Shown: positions 34,769 to 43,889 of the stretch, piece by piece
Numbering within the stretch: position 1 is the first letter of the stretch
Layout of the letters: every line of letters begins with the position of its first letter
Assembly (NCBI RefSeq): GCF_900086715.1
Contig: NZ_FLKH01000012.1
Location: 868,001-932,000 of the forward strand
Length of the DNA stretch: 64,000 nt
From: Gracilibacillus timonensis
Lineage (GTDB): Bacteria > Bacillota > Bacilli > Bacillales > Amphibacillaceae
Direction: 5' to 3'
Translations under genes and position numbers: made by a program
The notes under the pieces: generated by a model
The model's database searches: none
What the model saw: the letters and a program-made list of their open reading frames with translations, nothing else
Told to the model about the DNA's origin: nothing

Positions 34769-34849
34769 GTATATTTTTCTGATCTAATGGCATAAATTTT
34801 AATAGAGAGAATGTTTTAGAATAAACCTTTCTATTAGGAGCGAGATGTC

Positions 34850-35068
34850 ATGAATGCAGTTGTTAAAATAGGCCTTGATTTGCTAAAGATTTTTGTAGTA
34901 TTTGTAGTCTGCACCATATTGTTTTATTATGTATTAAGGGCGTTTCATAGTGAATATGAGAAGTTAGATCGTTACGAGTCTCCTCAAGGGAATGCAGTAA
35001 AGGTGATGAGTCAGGAAGAAACCGATATGTGGAAACGCCTGAGTATTTTTTTTCGATTGGGAGAATAA
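34850..35068 (+). CDS. yqzK: DUF4227 small membrane protein (YqzK)
   Basis: A 72-residue protein with one N-terminal membrane helix (about 10-30) and a cytoplasmic tail with RYESPQGNAVKVM, the DUF4227 pattern. Function unknown. It lies 3 bp before xerD, as in Bacillus. Confidence 0.88.
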   Translation: MNAVVKIGLDLLKIFVVFVVCTILFYYVLRAFHSEYEKLDRYESPQGNAVKVMSQEETDMWKRLSIFFRLGE

Positions 35069-35071
35069 AAT

Positions 35072-35968
35072 ATGGATGAAATGCAGTATCCGGTAGAAGA
35101 GTTTTTTCATTATTTACGCATCGAGCGAGGTCTGTCGGAGAACACGTTAAAAGCATACCAGCGTGATCTAAGGAATTACCTGGATTTTTTGCGTGAAAGT
35201 AGACAGATGAAGAATTGGCAGCAAGTCACCCGTCATGAAGTCATGCAGTTTTTATATCATTTGAATGATCAAGGCAGATCCTCTGCAACCATTGCAAGGG
35301 TATTGTCTTCTTTGCGATTATTTCATCAGTTTTTGATTAGAGAGTATCAAATAAAAGAGGATCCTAGTCTGCATATTGATACGCCTAAGGCTGGTCGCAC
35401 ACTGCCAAAAGTATTGTCAATGGCAGATGTGGATAAGTTATTAAACATACCGGCAGTGGATAAATTTGCGATTAGAAACAAGGCAATGCTGGAAACATTA
35501 TATGCCACTGGATTACGGGTAACCGAATTGATTTCGTTAACCATGAATGATCTGCATCTAACCATGGGTTTTGTTCGTTGTTTTGGCAAAGGTTCTAAAG
35601 AACGCATTGTACCGTTAGGTGATATGGCCAAAGACGCAATAGAGAAATACTTGCAGTCGGCAAGGCCGGAATTAGTACATAAAAAGCAAACGGAAACGGT
35701 ATTCGTTAATCACCATGGAAATCCGATTTCACGACAAGGTTTCTGGAAGATTATTAAAACGATTGCCAAACAGGCAGGAGTAGAAAAGGAGCTTTCTCCT
35801 CATACCTTGCGCCATTCCTTTGCTACTCACTTATTGGAGAACGGTGCGGATTTAAGGGTAGTGCAGGAAATGTTAGGACATGCCGATATTTCGACAACAC
35901 AAATATACACCCACGTATCCAATACACGCCTAAAGGATATCTATAAAACGCACCATCCAAGGGCATAA
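35072..35968 (+). CDS. xerD: Site-specific tyrosine recombinase XerD
   Basis: With XerC it resolves chromosome dimers at dif. The 298-residue protein has the SAM-like N-terminal domain (1-85) and catalytic residues in ATGLRVTELISL (Arg, about 148), FGKGSKER (Lys), HTLRHSFATHLL (His-x2-Arg, about 244) and LGHADISTTQIYTHVS (His and nucleophile Tyr, about 279). Full length. Confidence 0.96.
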   Translation: MDEMQYPVEEFFHYLRIERGLSENTLKAYQRDLRNYLDFLRESRQMKNWQQVTRHEVMQFLYHLNDQGRSSATIARVLSSLRLFHQFLIREYQIKEDPSLHIDTPKAGRTLPKVLSMADVDKLLNIPAVDKFAIRNKAMLETLYATGLRVTELISLTMNDLHLTMGFVRCFGKGSKERIVPLGDMAKDAIEKYLQSARPELVHKKQTETVFVNHHGNPISRQGFWKIIKTIAKQAGVEKELSPHTLRHSFATHLLENGADLRVVQEMLGHADISTTQIYTHVSNTRLKDIYKTHHPRA

Positions 35969-35978
35969 CACTACTTTT

Positions 35979-36017
35979 GGAGTCTGGCAAAAAGGAATCT
36001 ACCTTTTACCAGGCTCC
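35979..36017 (+). terminator. Terminator after xerD
   Basis: TGGAGTCTGG...AAAAAG pairs with CTTTTACCAGGCTCCA, followed by a T-containing stretch (ATTCTTCATTCT). Confidence 0.75.
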
Positions 36018-36095
36018 ATTCTTCATTCTGCCTCAGCAAAATATAAAAATCTACAGTAGTTGAATACAAAAGCTTATTCAGAACATTAAAGAAAA

Positions 36096-36150
36096 ACCGG
36101 GCAAAATTCGCCCGGTCCTTGACGCATAACTAAAAGTAGCCACTGAACTG
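36096..36150 (+). repeat. ACCGGGC hairpin unit, left flank of palindromic element B
   Basis: ACCGGGC-N6-GCCCGGT (36096-36115) with CCTTGACGCATAACTAAAAG and CCACTGAACTG, collinear with 9340 and 22765. Element B starts directly after CACTGAACTG. Confidence 0.8.
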
Positions 36151-36796
36151 CCGATAAGATGGATTATGTAAATTGGCAAGTCCATCTATTCCATGTAGTA
36201 AAGTTGATTGTTTGCCAGTGCTAGGAAACGCTCCGGAAATAGGTTCCGCTTTCCGCGAGCTTGGCTCAGCCTCCTCGTCAGCAAAGATCGCTTCCTGCGG
36301 GGTCTTCACACTGCGCTTTTCTCGCAGGAGTCTCCACCTATTCCCTCCGCTAGATTGGCGTACAACAATGGTTATCTCTGCAAGGAGAAAGCGTTCTAAG
36401 TACCTAGACACTGTTGTAGCAAAAGAAAAAAATCGTCAACTGATTCTTTGGCTGCGTAATGGATCACGGTACTAATATAAAAGTCATAACATAGGATCCA
36501 GCCGTTCTCAGAAAAAGGTTATGCGGTTTTCTTATTGGCAGAAATATAGTGTCTGGAACGCTTCATCTTAGCAGTCATTCGATTGTAGTCCTGCTACCCA
36601 GCGGAGGAAATAGGTGGAGACTCCTATGGGACCAGGACGAGCTGAAGATCCACTAAAAAGTGCTCTTCTTTTTAGTTAGCTGAAGCCGGCCCCATGGAAA
36701 GCGGAACTTATTTCCGGAGCGCTTGCTTTGCACAGATAAAACGGTCAAACTCACCACTAAGGAAAGTGGGCTACTTTACATAATCCATCTTATCGG
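36151..36796. repeat. Palindromic repeat element B (646 bp) with perfect 22-bp inverted ends
   Basis: CCGATAAGATGGATTATG (from 36151) and CATAATCCATCTTATCGG (to 36796) belong to perfect 22-bp terminal inverted repeats. The centre (TATAAAAGTCATAACATAGG...AGTGTCTGGAACG) is in the same orientation as in element A, but the GC-rich arms are exchanged: flavour 1 (CCTCCTCGTCAGCAAAGATC) is on the left at 36225-36345 and flavour 2 (AGTTAGCTGAAGCCGGCCCC) on the right at 36600-36722. The frames within it are by-products. Function unknown. Confidence 0.82.
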
Positions 36797-36906
36797 CACC
36801 ACCATTCGTTCAAGATCAAAATCGGTCCACATCCTTTCATACTCAGAATTCTATACTTTCTTATCTTTTAAGAAATACTGTGCAAACCCACCCCAGTCCT
36901 TTATTA
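36797..36906 (+). repeat. 3' half of hairpin unit and degraded hairpin after element B
   Basis: CATTCGTTCAAGATCAAAATC and ATACTTTCTTATC resume the unit interrupted by element B (compare 9390-9460), then ACTGTGC...CCCAGT (36877-36897) is a degraded hairpin copy followed by CCTTTATTACTA. Confidence 0.65.
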
Positions 36907-36985
36907 CTATATAAGTTGAACGTACAAATGTAACAAAAACATGTAACACAAGTCTTTGCTCCTATTATTTCATTCAACTTATATC
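36907..36985. repeat. MITE-like repeat, short (79 bp) copy
   Basis: CTATATAAGTTGAAC at the left and TTCAACTTATAT at the right, with GTAACAAAAACATGT inside. Same short form as 10911-10990 but in the orientation of 27814. The rest of 36986-37166 holds the deoB promoter region: TATACT near 37119 with a TTGCGT about 19 bp upstream. Confidence 0.75.
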
Positions 36986-37166
36986 ATCAAAATAACATGC
37001 TGACTACCGTTTATTACTTGCTCTGAGTTTATGGTAAAGGACTGGAGGGGGGAACTTGATTTTTCTTTTCGCCGAATGCTCATGCGTAAATCCTTGCGTA
37101 TAGTCTCAAATAATATGGTATACTAACGGTAAATACAGGGTATTGCAGTAGTAGGAGGGAAAAAAG

Positions 37167-38342
37167 ATGACAAATTTTAATCGTGTATTTTTGATTGTAC
37201 TTGATTCTGTTGGTATCGGTGAAGCACCTGATGCAAAGCAATTTAATGATGTCGGGGCAGATACGCTTGGTCATATTGCCGAGCACCGACAAGGATTAAA
37301 TATGCCTGCTATCGGTCAACTAGGCCTAAGCAATATAAGAGAAATTAAAGGAGTTGCTCCAGCAGTGCCGCCAAAAGCGCATTATACCAAAATGCAAGAG
37401 GCTTCCAATGGCAAGGATACAATGACCGGGCATTGGGAAATTATGGGCCTTTATATGGAGACACCATTTCGAACCTTTGAACAGTTTCCTAAGGAACTGA
37501 TTGACAGGATCGAGCAGAAAACCAATCGTAAAGTGATCGGTAATAAACCCGCCTCAGGGACGGAAATTATCAAGGAATTGGGGCAACAGCACATGGAAAC
37601 AGGTGATTTAATCATTTATACCTCTGCCGATTCCGTTCTACAGATTGCTGCGCATGAAGACATTATTCCGGTTAATGAACTGTACGATATTTGTGAGTAC
37701 TGCAGGGAAATAACCAAAGAAGAAAAATATATGATTGGCAGGGTTATTGCTAGGCCGTTTGTTGGCGAACCTGGAAATTTTGAACGGACGGCTAACCGCC
37801 ACGATTATGCGCTCAAACCATTTGGTTATACGGTGATGAATGCACTAGAGGATGAAAATTATGATGTCATTGCCTTAGGTAAAATCTCGGATATCTATGA
37901 TGGAGAAGGGGTAACGGAAGCAATTCGAACATCAGGTAATGATGACGGAATGGAAAAATTCATCCAATCGATGGATAAGCCGTTTCATGGACTAAATTTC
38001 TTAAATCTTGTCGATTTCGATGCAAAATATGGACACCGACGTAACCCAGACGGATATGCGGAGGCGTTAGAGACATTTGATCAACGTTTACCAGAAGTGC
38101 TTGATAAGCTGAAAGAGGATGATCTATTAATCATAACCGCTGATCATGGTAATGACCCAACACATCACGGTACCGATCATACGAGAGAATATGTACCACT
38201 GTTGATATATCATCAAGGTATCACAGAAGGAAAGAACCTGCCCATACGAAAAACATTTGCTGACATAGGTGCAACGATTGCTGAAAATTTTGCAGTGAAA
38301 ATGCCAGAATATGGAACCAGTTTTCTGAAAGATATCCAATAA
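37167..38342 (+). CDS. deoB: Phosphopentomutase
   Basis: Converts (deoxy)ribose 1-phosphate to 5-phosphate in nucleoside salvage. The 391-residue alkaline-phosphatase-superfamily enzyme shows [15 protein letters not shown] (metal Asp, about 11), the catalytic Thr in [11 protein letters not shown] (about 86) and [19 protein letters not shown] (metal ligands, about 319). AGGAGGG precedes ATG 37167. pdp follows after 16 bp. Confidence 0.96.
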   Translation: MTNFNRVFLIVLDSVGIGEAPDAKQFNDVGADTLGHIAEHRQGLNMPAIGQLGLSNIREIKGVAPAVPPKAHYTKMQEASNGKDTMTGHWEIMGLYMETPFRTFEQFPKELIDRIEQKTNRKVIGNKPASGTEIIKELGQQHMETGDLIIYTSADSVLQIAAHEDIIPVNELYDICEYCREITKEEKYMIGRVIARPFVGEPGNFERTANRHDYALKPFGYTVMNALEDENYDVIALGKISDIYDGEGVTEAIRTSGNDDGMEKFIQSMDKPFHGLNFLNLVDFDAKYGHRRNPDGYAEALETFDQRLPEVLDKLKEDDLLIITADHGNDPTHHGTDHTREYVPLLIYHQGITEGKNLPIRKTFADIGATIAENFAVKMPEYGTSFLKDIQ

Positions 38343-38358
38343 AGAGGGGGATCTGACC

Positions 38359-39660
38359 ATGCGCATGATTGATATTATTGAACGAAAACGAAATGGCGAA
38401 AGTTTGTCTGAACAAGAAATTGCCTACTTTATTGAAGGTTATTTAGATGAGAGTATCCCCGATTATCAAGTATCCGCTTTGTTAATGGCCATTTATTATC
38501 AGGACATGTCGCAAGAAGAAATAGCTTATCTAACGAAGTATATGGTTGCATCCGGTGACACGATTGATTTGAGTTCCATTCAAGGGCATAAGGTTGATAA
38601 GCATTCAACAGGTGGTGTAGGCGATAAAACGACCTTTATTGTCGGACCATTAGTAGGAGCTGCTGGCATCCCTGTTGCGAAAATGTCTGGCCGGGGGCTG
38701 GGTCATACAGGCGGAACCATTGATAAATTGGAATCGATCACAGGTTTTAAAGTGGAGTTAACCAATCAGCAATTTATTGATAATGTGAATCGTCACAAAC
38801 TAGCTGTTGTCGGTCAGACTGGTAATCTTGCACCGGCAGATAAAAAGCTGTACGCCCTTAGAGATGTAACAGCAACAGTCGATTCCATCCCGTTAATCGC
38901 CAGTTCCATTATGAGTAAAAAGATTGCCTCAGGAGCAGATGGCATTGTTTTGGATGTCAAAACTGGTTCAGGGGCTTTTATGAAGTCATTAGAAGATTCT
39001 CAGCGATTGGCGGAAGCGATGGTTACCATTGGAAACCAATTAGGCAGACAAACTATAGCGGTGATTAGTGATATGAATCAGCCACTTGGATTCGAGGTTG
39101 GCAATGCGAATGAGGTAAAAGAAGCGGTGCAGGTATTACAAGGAGAGAAGATTGCGGACCTTCGTGAATTAGCAGTTGAGTTAGCAGCTCAAATGACCTT
39201 AATTGCAGGTATTTATGATCATTATGACACTGCTGTACAAGCCTTAGAAGCAAAACTGGATAATGGTGAAGCACTAGCCTGCTTCAAAGATTTTATCGAA
39301 GCACAAGGTGGAGATTCCGCGTTTATCGATGATTTCAACCTTCTTCCTCAACCTTCTTATAATATAGAGGTGAAGGCACATACAGATGGTTATATTCACG
39401 AGATGGCAGCAGAGAAAATCGGTCTGGCGGCCATGCATTTAGGAGCTGGCCGTGCCACAAAAGAAGATACGATTGATCATAGCGTAGGCATTACCTTGAA
39501 AAAGAAAATCGGTGATTCTATTGTAAAAGGAGATACATTAGCCATTTTGCACAGTAACAAGGATCAAGCAGACGAAGTAGGCGAGATTGTCAAACAAGCC
39601 TATACTATTTCCCAAAGCCCTGCTGAACCAAGACAAATGATTTACCGGGTAGTGAAGTAA
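38359..39660 (+). CDS. pdp: Pyrimidine-nucleoside phosphorylase
   Basis: Cleaves uridine, thymidine and deoxyuridine with phosphate; its product feeds phosphopentomutase. The 433-residue protein has the signature DKHSTGGVGDKTT (about 80-92), SGRGLGHTGGTIDKLES, and DVKTGSGAFM. Here it is paired directly with deoB; in B. subtilis drm is followed by pupG instead. Terminator follows. Confidence 0.95.
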   Translation: MRMIDIIERKRNGESLSEQEIAYFIEGYLDESIPDYQVSALLMAIYYQDMSQEEIAYLTKYMVASGDTIDLSSIQGHKVDKHSTGGVGDKTTFIVGPLVGAAGIPVAKMSGRGLGHTGGTIDKLESITGFKVELTNQQFIDNVNRHKLAVVGQTGNLAPADKKLYALRDVTATVDSIPLIASSIMSKKIASGADGIVLDVKTGSGAFMKSLEDSQRLAEAMVTIGNQLGRQTIAVISDMNQPLGFEVGNANEVKEAVQVLQGEKIADLRELAVELAAQMTLIAGIYDHYDTAVQALEAKLDNGEALACFKDFIEAQGGDSAFIDDFNLLPQPSYNIEVKAHTDGYIHEMAAEKIGLAAMHLGAGRATKEDTIDHSVGITLKKKIGDSIVKGDTLAILHSNKDQADEVGEIVKQAYTISQSPAEPRQMIYRVVK

Positions 39661-39700
39661 GCTAACATTTTTCATCAACTAACTTAGATATTATTGTAAC

Positions 39701-39741
39701 AAGAAGGCAGCTGCTGATAGAGCAGACCTGTCTTCTTTTTT
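39701..39741 (+). terminator. Terminator of deoB-pdp
   Basis: AAGAAGGCAG and CTGTCTTCTT pair around a 20-nt loop and are followed by TTTTTTTG. Confidence 0.8.
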
Positions 39742-39759
39742 TGTTAGCAATAAAGGGAC

Positions 39760-39945
39760 ATAGGGATGGGAAAGCGTTTTACCTTGCAAATCAAACCCAT
39801 GAACGCGGAGCCTACCCATGGGCAACGTGACATCACCTAACTTAGCGGCAGTGACTTGGTTTTGCGATAAAGGCTCAGGATGCTTTTCACCCGATTTTCT
39901 TAGTAGAATGACCTCCTCTAAGAAAATTCATCTGATCCCCGTTTT
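39760..39945. other. Structured intergenic stretch upstream of dacF, unassigned
   Basis: The pdp-dacF gap of about 380 bp contains a more GC-rich stretch with CCCATG repeats (39798-39823) and a CTTAGTAGA...TCCTCTAAG hairpin (39899-39922). The minus strand is open for roughly 70 codons here and is preceded by GAGGAGG, but there is no standard start codon near it and I do not recognise the peptide. I cannot say whether this is a repeat, an RNA or a gene. Confidence 0.3.
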
Positions 39946-40041
39946 ATGTGACGATCTTTTCTACTGATTTTTGCACTTCTAGTTATATTTCTAGTTTTAT
40001 TTGGAAAAAATAGAGATGTTACTATTCTGGAGGTGAATCGA

Positions 40042-41223
40042 TTGAAAAAGTCAATCATCCGTTTCATATGCATCATGCTACTGCTTCTATCCATTCCAAA
40101 TATGGCATTAGCCCAGCAAGAGACGGCCGAAAAGGAAGAAGAGAATCTAGAGTTAGCCACTCACTCCACGTCAGCTATCTTAATGGAAAGGGATACAGGA
40201 ACCATCCTTTACGATAAAAATGCAGAGGAAAAGCTTCCTCCAGCAAGTATGACAAAGATTATGACGATGTTATTAATTATGGAAGCACTGGCAGATGGAC
40301 AAATTACGTTAACGGAAACGGTGCAAGTGAGTGAACATGCAGCTTCTATGGGAGGTTCGCAAATATTTTTAGAAGCTGGAGAAGAAATGACCGTACATGA
40401 TCTGCTAAAGGGGATTGCTGTTGCTTCTGGAAATGATGCAAGTGTCGCAATGGCTGAGCGGATTGCAGGCAGCGAAGAAGCCTTCGTAAAAAAAATGAAT
40501 GCCAGAGTAAAAGAACTTGGTTTGACATCAACCAAATTTCAAAATGCCACAGGCTTGCCTGCAGATGATCATTACAGTACGGCGCATGATATGGCAGTTA
40601 TGGCAAAGGCCTTGTTGAAACATCAGGAGATTACCGAGTATACCGGTATCTATGAGGATTATTTGCGGGAAGGAACAGAAGATGAGTTCTGGTTGGTGAA
40701 CACTAATAAACTAGTTAAATTTTATGATGGTGTAGATGGTTTAAAGACCGGTTATACCAATGAAGCAAAATACTGCTTAACGGCAACCGCAGAAAAAAAT
40801 GGTATGCGCACGATTGCGGTGGTAATGGGGTCAGATAATACCAAAAACCGCAACAGTGATGTGACTGAGCTGCTGAATTATGCTTATTCACAATATCAAA
40901 CCAAGTCTCTCTTTGAAAAGGATCAAGTTGTTACGTCGTTTGAATGGCTAAAGGCAGATAAAAATAAGGTGGATGTTGCTACGAGCGACAGTGTATCGAT
41001 TCTATATGCCAAAGGTACAAATATGGATAATATGGACACACAAATTACCATCGATCAAGATATCCACTTACCGCTGACGAAGGGGACAACCGTGGGTAAA
41101 CTTGTGGTAAAAAATGGAGAAGAAGTATTAAGCGAAACGGATTTGGTTTTATTAGAGGATATGGAGCAGGCTAATTTATTTCAGTTATTTAAACGTACCT
41201 TTCGTTCCTTTTTTCACTTGTAA
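40042..41223 (+). CDS. dacF: D-alanyl-D-alanine carboxypeptidase DacF
   Basis: Penicillin-binding carboxypeptidase of the forespore that trims cortex peptides. From TTG 40042 (CTGGAGG 40027-40033, in which an open GTG 40033 lies) there are 393 residues: signal peptide with KKSIIRF and a hydrophobic core ending NMALAQ, then SxxK as ASMTK (about 67), SGN (about 124) and LKTGYT (about 235). The C-terminal PBP5-like domain ends in an amphipathic helix. It precedes the spoIIA genes, as in B. subtilis, where dacF also reads into spoIIA. Confidence 0.93.
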   Translation: MKKSIIRFICIMLLLLSIPNMALAQQETAEKEEENLELATHSTSAILMERDTGTILYDKNAEEKLPPASMTKIMTMLLIMEALADGQITLTETVQVSEHAASMGGSQIFLEAGEEMTVHDLLKGIAVASGNDASVAMAERIAGSEEAFVKKMNARVKELGLTSTKFQNATGLPADDHYSTAHDMAVMAKALLKHQEITEYTGIYEDYLREGTEDEFWLVNTNKLVKFYDGVDGLKTGYTNEAKYCLTATAEKNGMRTIAVVMGSDNTKNRNSDVTELLNYAYSQYQTKSLFEKDQVVTSFEWLKADKNKVDVATSDSVSILYAKGTNMDNMDTQITIDQDIHLPLTKGTTVGKLVVKNGEEVLSETDLVLLEDMEQANLFQLFKRTFRSFFHL

Positions 41224-41252
41224 TAGGAATGTATGGAGTGAAAGAGAAATAA

Positions 41253-41329
41253 AGTCGAATCATTACTAGTTTCGCCGAATAGTTTCTAGTTTTGTCAGGT
41301 GGCAGGATTATACGAATGAAAAATAGAAA
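41253..41329 (+). promoter_or_regulatory. Candidate sigma-H/Spo0A-controlled promoter of spoIIA
   Basis: GCAGGATTA (41302-41310), 12 bp, then ATAGAAA (41323-41329) fit a sigma-H promoter. Upstream lie Spo0A-box-like sequences AGTCGAA (41253-41259), CGCCGAA (41273-41279) and TGTCAGG (41293-41299). B. subtilis spoIIA is known to be sigma-H dependent and Spo0A~P activated. Confidence 0.5.
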
Positions 41330-41363
41330 AAAGAGTTATCGAAAAAAATGGGAGGGAACTATC

Positions 41364-41717
41364 ATGCAATTACAATCACAATTTTCAGTTATGGAGGATG
41401 TCTTAATTGTTCGATTAGATGGTGAATTGGATCATCATTCCGCTGCCAAGCTGAAATTAGAGTGGCAACAAAGAATACAAACAGGCAACATTAAACATGT
41501 CGTACTTAATTTGAATAAACTCCATTTTATGGATAGTTCTGGTTTGGGCGTGGTATTAGGCCGTTATAAGGAAATTAAACAAATTGGTGGCGAAATGATC
41601 GTCTGTTCCGTCAATCCGCCCGTCAAACGATTATTCAATATGTCGGGCCTCTTTAAGATTGTCCGGTTAGAAGCAGATGAACATTTCGCATTAACCAGTT
41701 TGGGGGTGGCGTCATGA
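41364..41717 (+). CDS. spoIIAA: Anti-sigma F antagonist SpoIIAA
   Basis: A STAS-domain protein that frees sigma F from SpoIIAB when dephosphorylated. ATG 41364 behind GGGAGG gives 117 residues, exactly the family length; the frame is open 24 codons further upstream, but that extension is basic and not part of the family. The phosphorylated Ser is in FMDSSGLGV (about 56-58). It overlaps spoIIAB by 4 bp (ATGA). Confidence 0.96.
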   Translation: MQLQSQFSVMEDVLIVRLDGELDHHSAAKLKLEWQQRIQTGNIKHVVLNLNKLHFMDSSGLGVVLGRYKEIKQIGGEMIVCSVNPPVKRLFNMSGLFKIVRLEADEHFALTSLGVAS

Positions 41718-42154
41718 ATAATGCAATGGAACTGAAGTTTAAGAGTATTAGTGCCAATGAGTCCTTTGCACGTATTGCCGTAGCCTCCTTCGTCTCGCAG
41801 ATCGATCCTAATATGGATGAATTAACCGAAATCAAAACAGTCGTATCTGAAGCAGTTACCAATGCAATTATTCATGGATATGAAGATGATCCCAATCAAG
41901 ATATTTATATTCGTTGTTCGTTAACGGATGATTTTTTATCAATAACCATCGCTGATGAAGGAATCGGGATTGATAATGTTGATTTAGCCAAAGAGCCTTT
42001 GTATACCTCCAAACCAGAATTAGAGCGTTCGGGGATGGGTTTTACCATTATGGAGAATTTCATGGATCGTATTAGCATTACATCCCATCCAGGAGAAGGT
42101 ACAAAAATAAATATGACCAAACAATTTCAAACCATCAAGAGCATGTGTAAGTAG
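41714..42154 (+). CDS. spoIIAB: Anti-sigma F factor SpoIIAB
   Basis: A 146-residue GHKL-fold kinase and anti-sigma factor that binds sigma F with ATP or phosphorylates SpoIIAA. N box [11 protein letters not shown] (about 46-56), G1 box [10 protein letters not shown] and G2 box [11 protein letters not shown] are all visible. Coupled to spoIIAA by overlap and followed closely by sigF. Confidence 0.96.
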   Translation: MNNAMELKFKSISANESFARIAVASFVSQIDPNMDELTEIKTVVSEAVTNAIIHGYEDDPNQDIYIRCSLTDDFLSITIADEGIGIDNVDLAKEPLYTSKPELERSGMGFTIMENFMDRISITSHPGEGTKINMTKQFQTIKSMCK

Positions 42155-42163
42155 GTGATGCCT

Positions 42164-42910
42164 ATGAAAACACAAATGTCAAAGACATCACCATTAAGTG
42201 ATCATGAGGTCAAACAATATATTCAATTGAGTCAAAAAGGCGATGAAGAAGCCAAAGCCATCCTCGTTGAAAAGAATATACGATTAGTTTGGTCTGTTGT
42301 ACAGCGATTTTTGAATAGAGGTTATGATCAAGATGACTTGTTTCAAATTGGCTGTATTGGTTTGCTTAAATCAATTGATAAGTTTGACTTGAGTTACGAG
42401 GTGAAATTCTCAACTTATGCGGTACCGATGATTATTGGTGAAATTCAACGATTTATTCGCGATGATGGAAGTTTGAAGGTAAGCCGATCATTGAAGGAGA
42501 TTGGAAATAAGATCAGAAAGGCGCAAGACGAGCTTACGAAGCAATTCTCAAGGGCACCTACGATTCAAGAAATTGCCGATGAACTGGAGCTGACGCCAGA
42601 AGATGTAATTCATGCACAAGAAGCCATCAAAAAGCCGCAATCGATACACGAAACGGTTTATGAAAATGATGGTGATCCCATCACCTTACTAGATCAAATT
42701 GCAGATATGAATGATAACTGGTTTGATAGACTTTCTATTGAACAGATTATCAATGACTTAGATCAACGGGAGCGATTAATCGTCTATTTACGCTATTACA
42801 AGGACCAAACCCAAACCGAAGTAGCGGATCGATTGGGCATATCACAAGTGCAAGTGTCACGGATCGAAAAAAAGATTTTGGATAAAATAAAAACAGAAAT
42901 GCTAACCTAA
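42164..42910 (+). CDS. sigF: RNA polymerase sigma-F factor
   Basis: First forespore-specific sigma factor. ATG 42164 follows GTAGGTGAT and gives 248 residues; earlier in-frame GTG 42155 and ATG 42158 overlap that site. Region 2 shows DDLFQIGCIGLLKSIDKFD and FSTYAVPMIIGEIQRFIRDD; region 3 EIADELELTPEDV; region 4 LGISQVQVSRIEKKIL. The spoIIA operon ends here. Confidence 0.96.
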   Translation: MKTQMSKTSPLSDHEVKQYIQLSQKGDEEAKAILVEKNIRLVWSVVQRFLNRGYDQDDLFQIGCIGLLKSIDKFDLSYEVKFSTYAVPMIIGEIQRFIRDDGSLKVSRSLKEIGNKIRKAQDELTKQFSRAPTIQEIADELELTPEDVIHAQEAIKKPQSIHETVYENDGDPITLLDQIADMNDNWFDRLSIEQIINDLDQRERLIVYLRYYKDQTQTEVADRLGISQVQVSRIEKKILDKIKTEMLT

Positions 42911-42923
42911 CATGTTCCGCTAG

Positions 42924-42972
42924 AAAAAATCGGACAGTGCTCCTCGAAAGGAGTCTATGTTCGATTTTTTTG
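42924..42972 (+). terminator. Terminator of spoIIA operon
   Basis: AAAAATCGGACA...TGCTCC pairs with GGAG...TATGTTCGATTTTT (imperfect long stem with GCTCCTCGAAAGGAGT tip), followed by TTTTGTTTG. Confidence 0.8.
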
Positions 42973-42989
42973 TTTGTAAAATTCACCTA

Positions 42990-43347
42990 TGAAGCGGTTT
43001 AGCTCTTTAAACGGGGGCCAAATAATTGAAATGGAATCCATGCCAATGCACTAAAAAATCACCACCTCTGATAAATACCGATAAAGTGGCCTTACCATTG
43101 CTTTTTCAAGTGGAACTTCCGCTCATGCCGCAATGTACAGGAAATGTAAAGTGCAGGTGTTGTGACTGGACGTCATGGGTTTAACCTGCGAATGACTTAC
43201 CCGTCTAGGTGATTGGTCTACGCTAAGGAATAATAATTCCACACTTCTAGCAAGAATTAGCATGACGGTGATCTGATACGAAATCCTGTTTGTATGCTTG
43301 ATTTTTTGCTGAGGCTAAGAAATAAAACTTCCTTCACCATCATCGTT
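42990..43347. other. Gene-free stretch between spoIIA and spoVA
   Basis: No convincing frame, promoter or RNA is recognised in this part of the 42911-43889 gap. It has slightly raised GC around 43110-43260 and short inverted repeats (for example CTTCTAGCAAG), and could be decayed repeat sequence. Confidence 0.35.
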
Positions 43348-43520
43348 CTATATCAGTTGAGTGAAATAAATTCTCATGCATCTGCTATGTGTTCTTGATC
43401 CATTCGTGTGATTATCTCATCATACTGCGTAAATGGATCAAACGAGGTATTAGCAGGAAATCATGCGAGCAAAAACTTGCTTGTCACACGTTTTGTTATA
43501 TTTATTCGTTCAACTTATAT
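43348..43520. repeat. MITE-like repeat, long copy
   Basis: Left end CTATATCAGTTGA (one mismatch) and right end GTTCAACTTATAT. Interior holds GATCCATT...AATGGATCAA and GAGCAAAAACTTGCTTGTCACACG, so it is inverted relative to 27814. About 173 bp. Confidence 0.75.
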
Positions 43521-43574
43521 CGTCACAAGAACCATTTTATAAGTTATCTATTTTATGGTAGGTGCAATGATTTT

Positions 43575-43785
43575 TGCATGGATCAATCACTGTGATACCT
43601 CCTATGTTTCCAATATAAAAGTCATAAGGCGATACATGCCTTGCAGTATCTAGAATGCTTCATGCTCGCAGTGATAACCATTGTTGAGCCATATTCCCGC
43701 AGCGCTTGTTTCGCACAGATAAAACGATCAAGCTCATCACTCAGAAAAGCGAACTACTTAACATCATCCACTATATCGATCGATA
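43575..43785. repeat. Decayed remnant of the palindromic element
   Basis: CAATATAAAAGTCATAAGGC (43611-43630), then GAATGCTTCATGCTCGCAG, then GCAGCGCTTG and CGCACAGATAAAACGATCAA match, in order, the centre and right-hand outer part of elements A and B. The GC-rich arm between them is deleted and the right inverted end is degraded (CATCATCCACTATATCGATC). Confidence 0.7.
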
Positions 43786-43889
43786 GCAGATAAAAGAGCC
43801 TCCCAAAAACATTTTTCAATCGATCTTGCATGCATGAATTTCCCACATCTTCATCATACTAAGATAAACCATTTAAAGGATGATGTTAT

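Noticed and set aside
9340-36897. CRISPR array suggested by recurring short hairpins
   Set aside because: The hairpins are far apart or only paired once, share flanking sequence rather than unique spacers, and no cas genes are present.
36130-36914. Frames of 63-100 codons inside palindromic element B
   Set aside because: Same reason as for element A; the reading frame is not conserved between copies.
41292-41363. N-terminal extension of SpoIIAA
   Set aside because: The strong GGGAGG site before ATG 41364 and the family length of 117 residues favour the shorter protein; the upstream part overlaps the sigma-H promoter candidate.
43389-43595. 68-codon frame in the spoIIA-spoVA gap
   Set aside because: It is composed of MITE-like repeat sequence.
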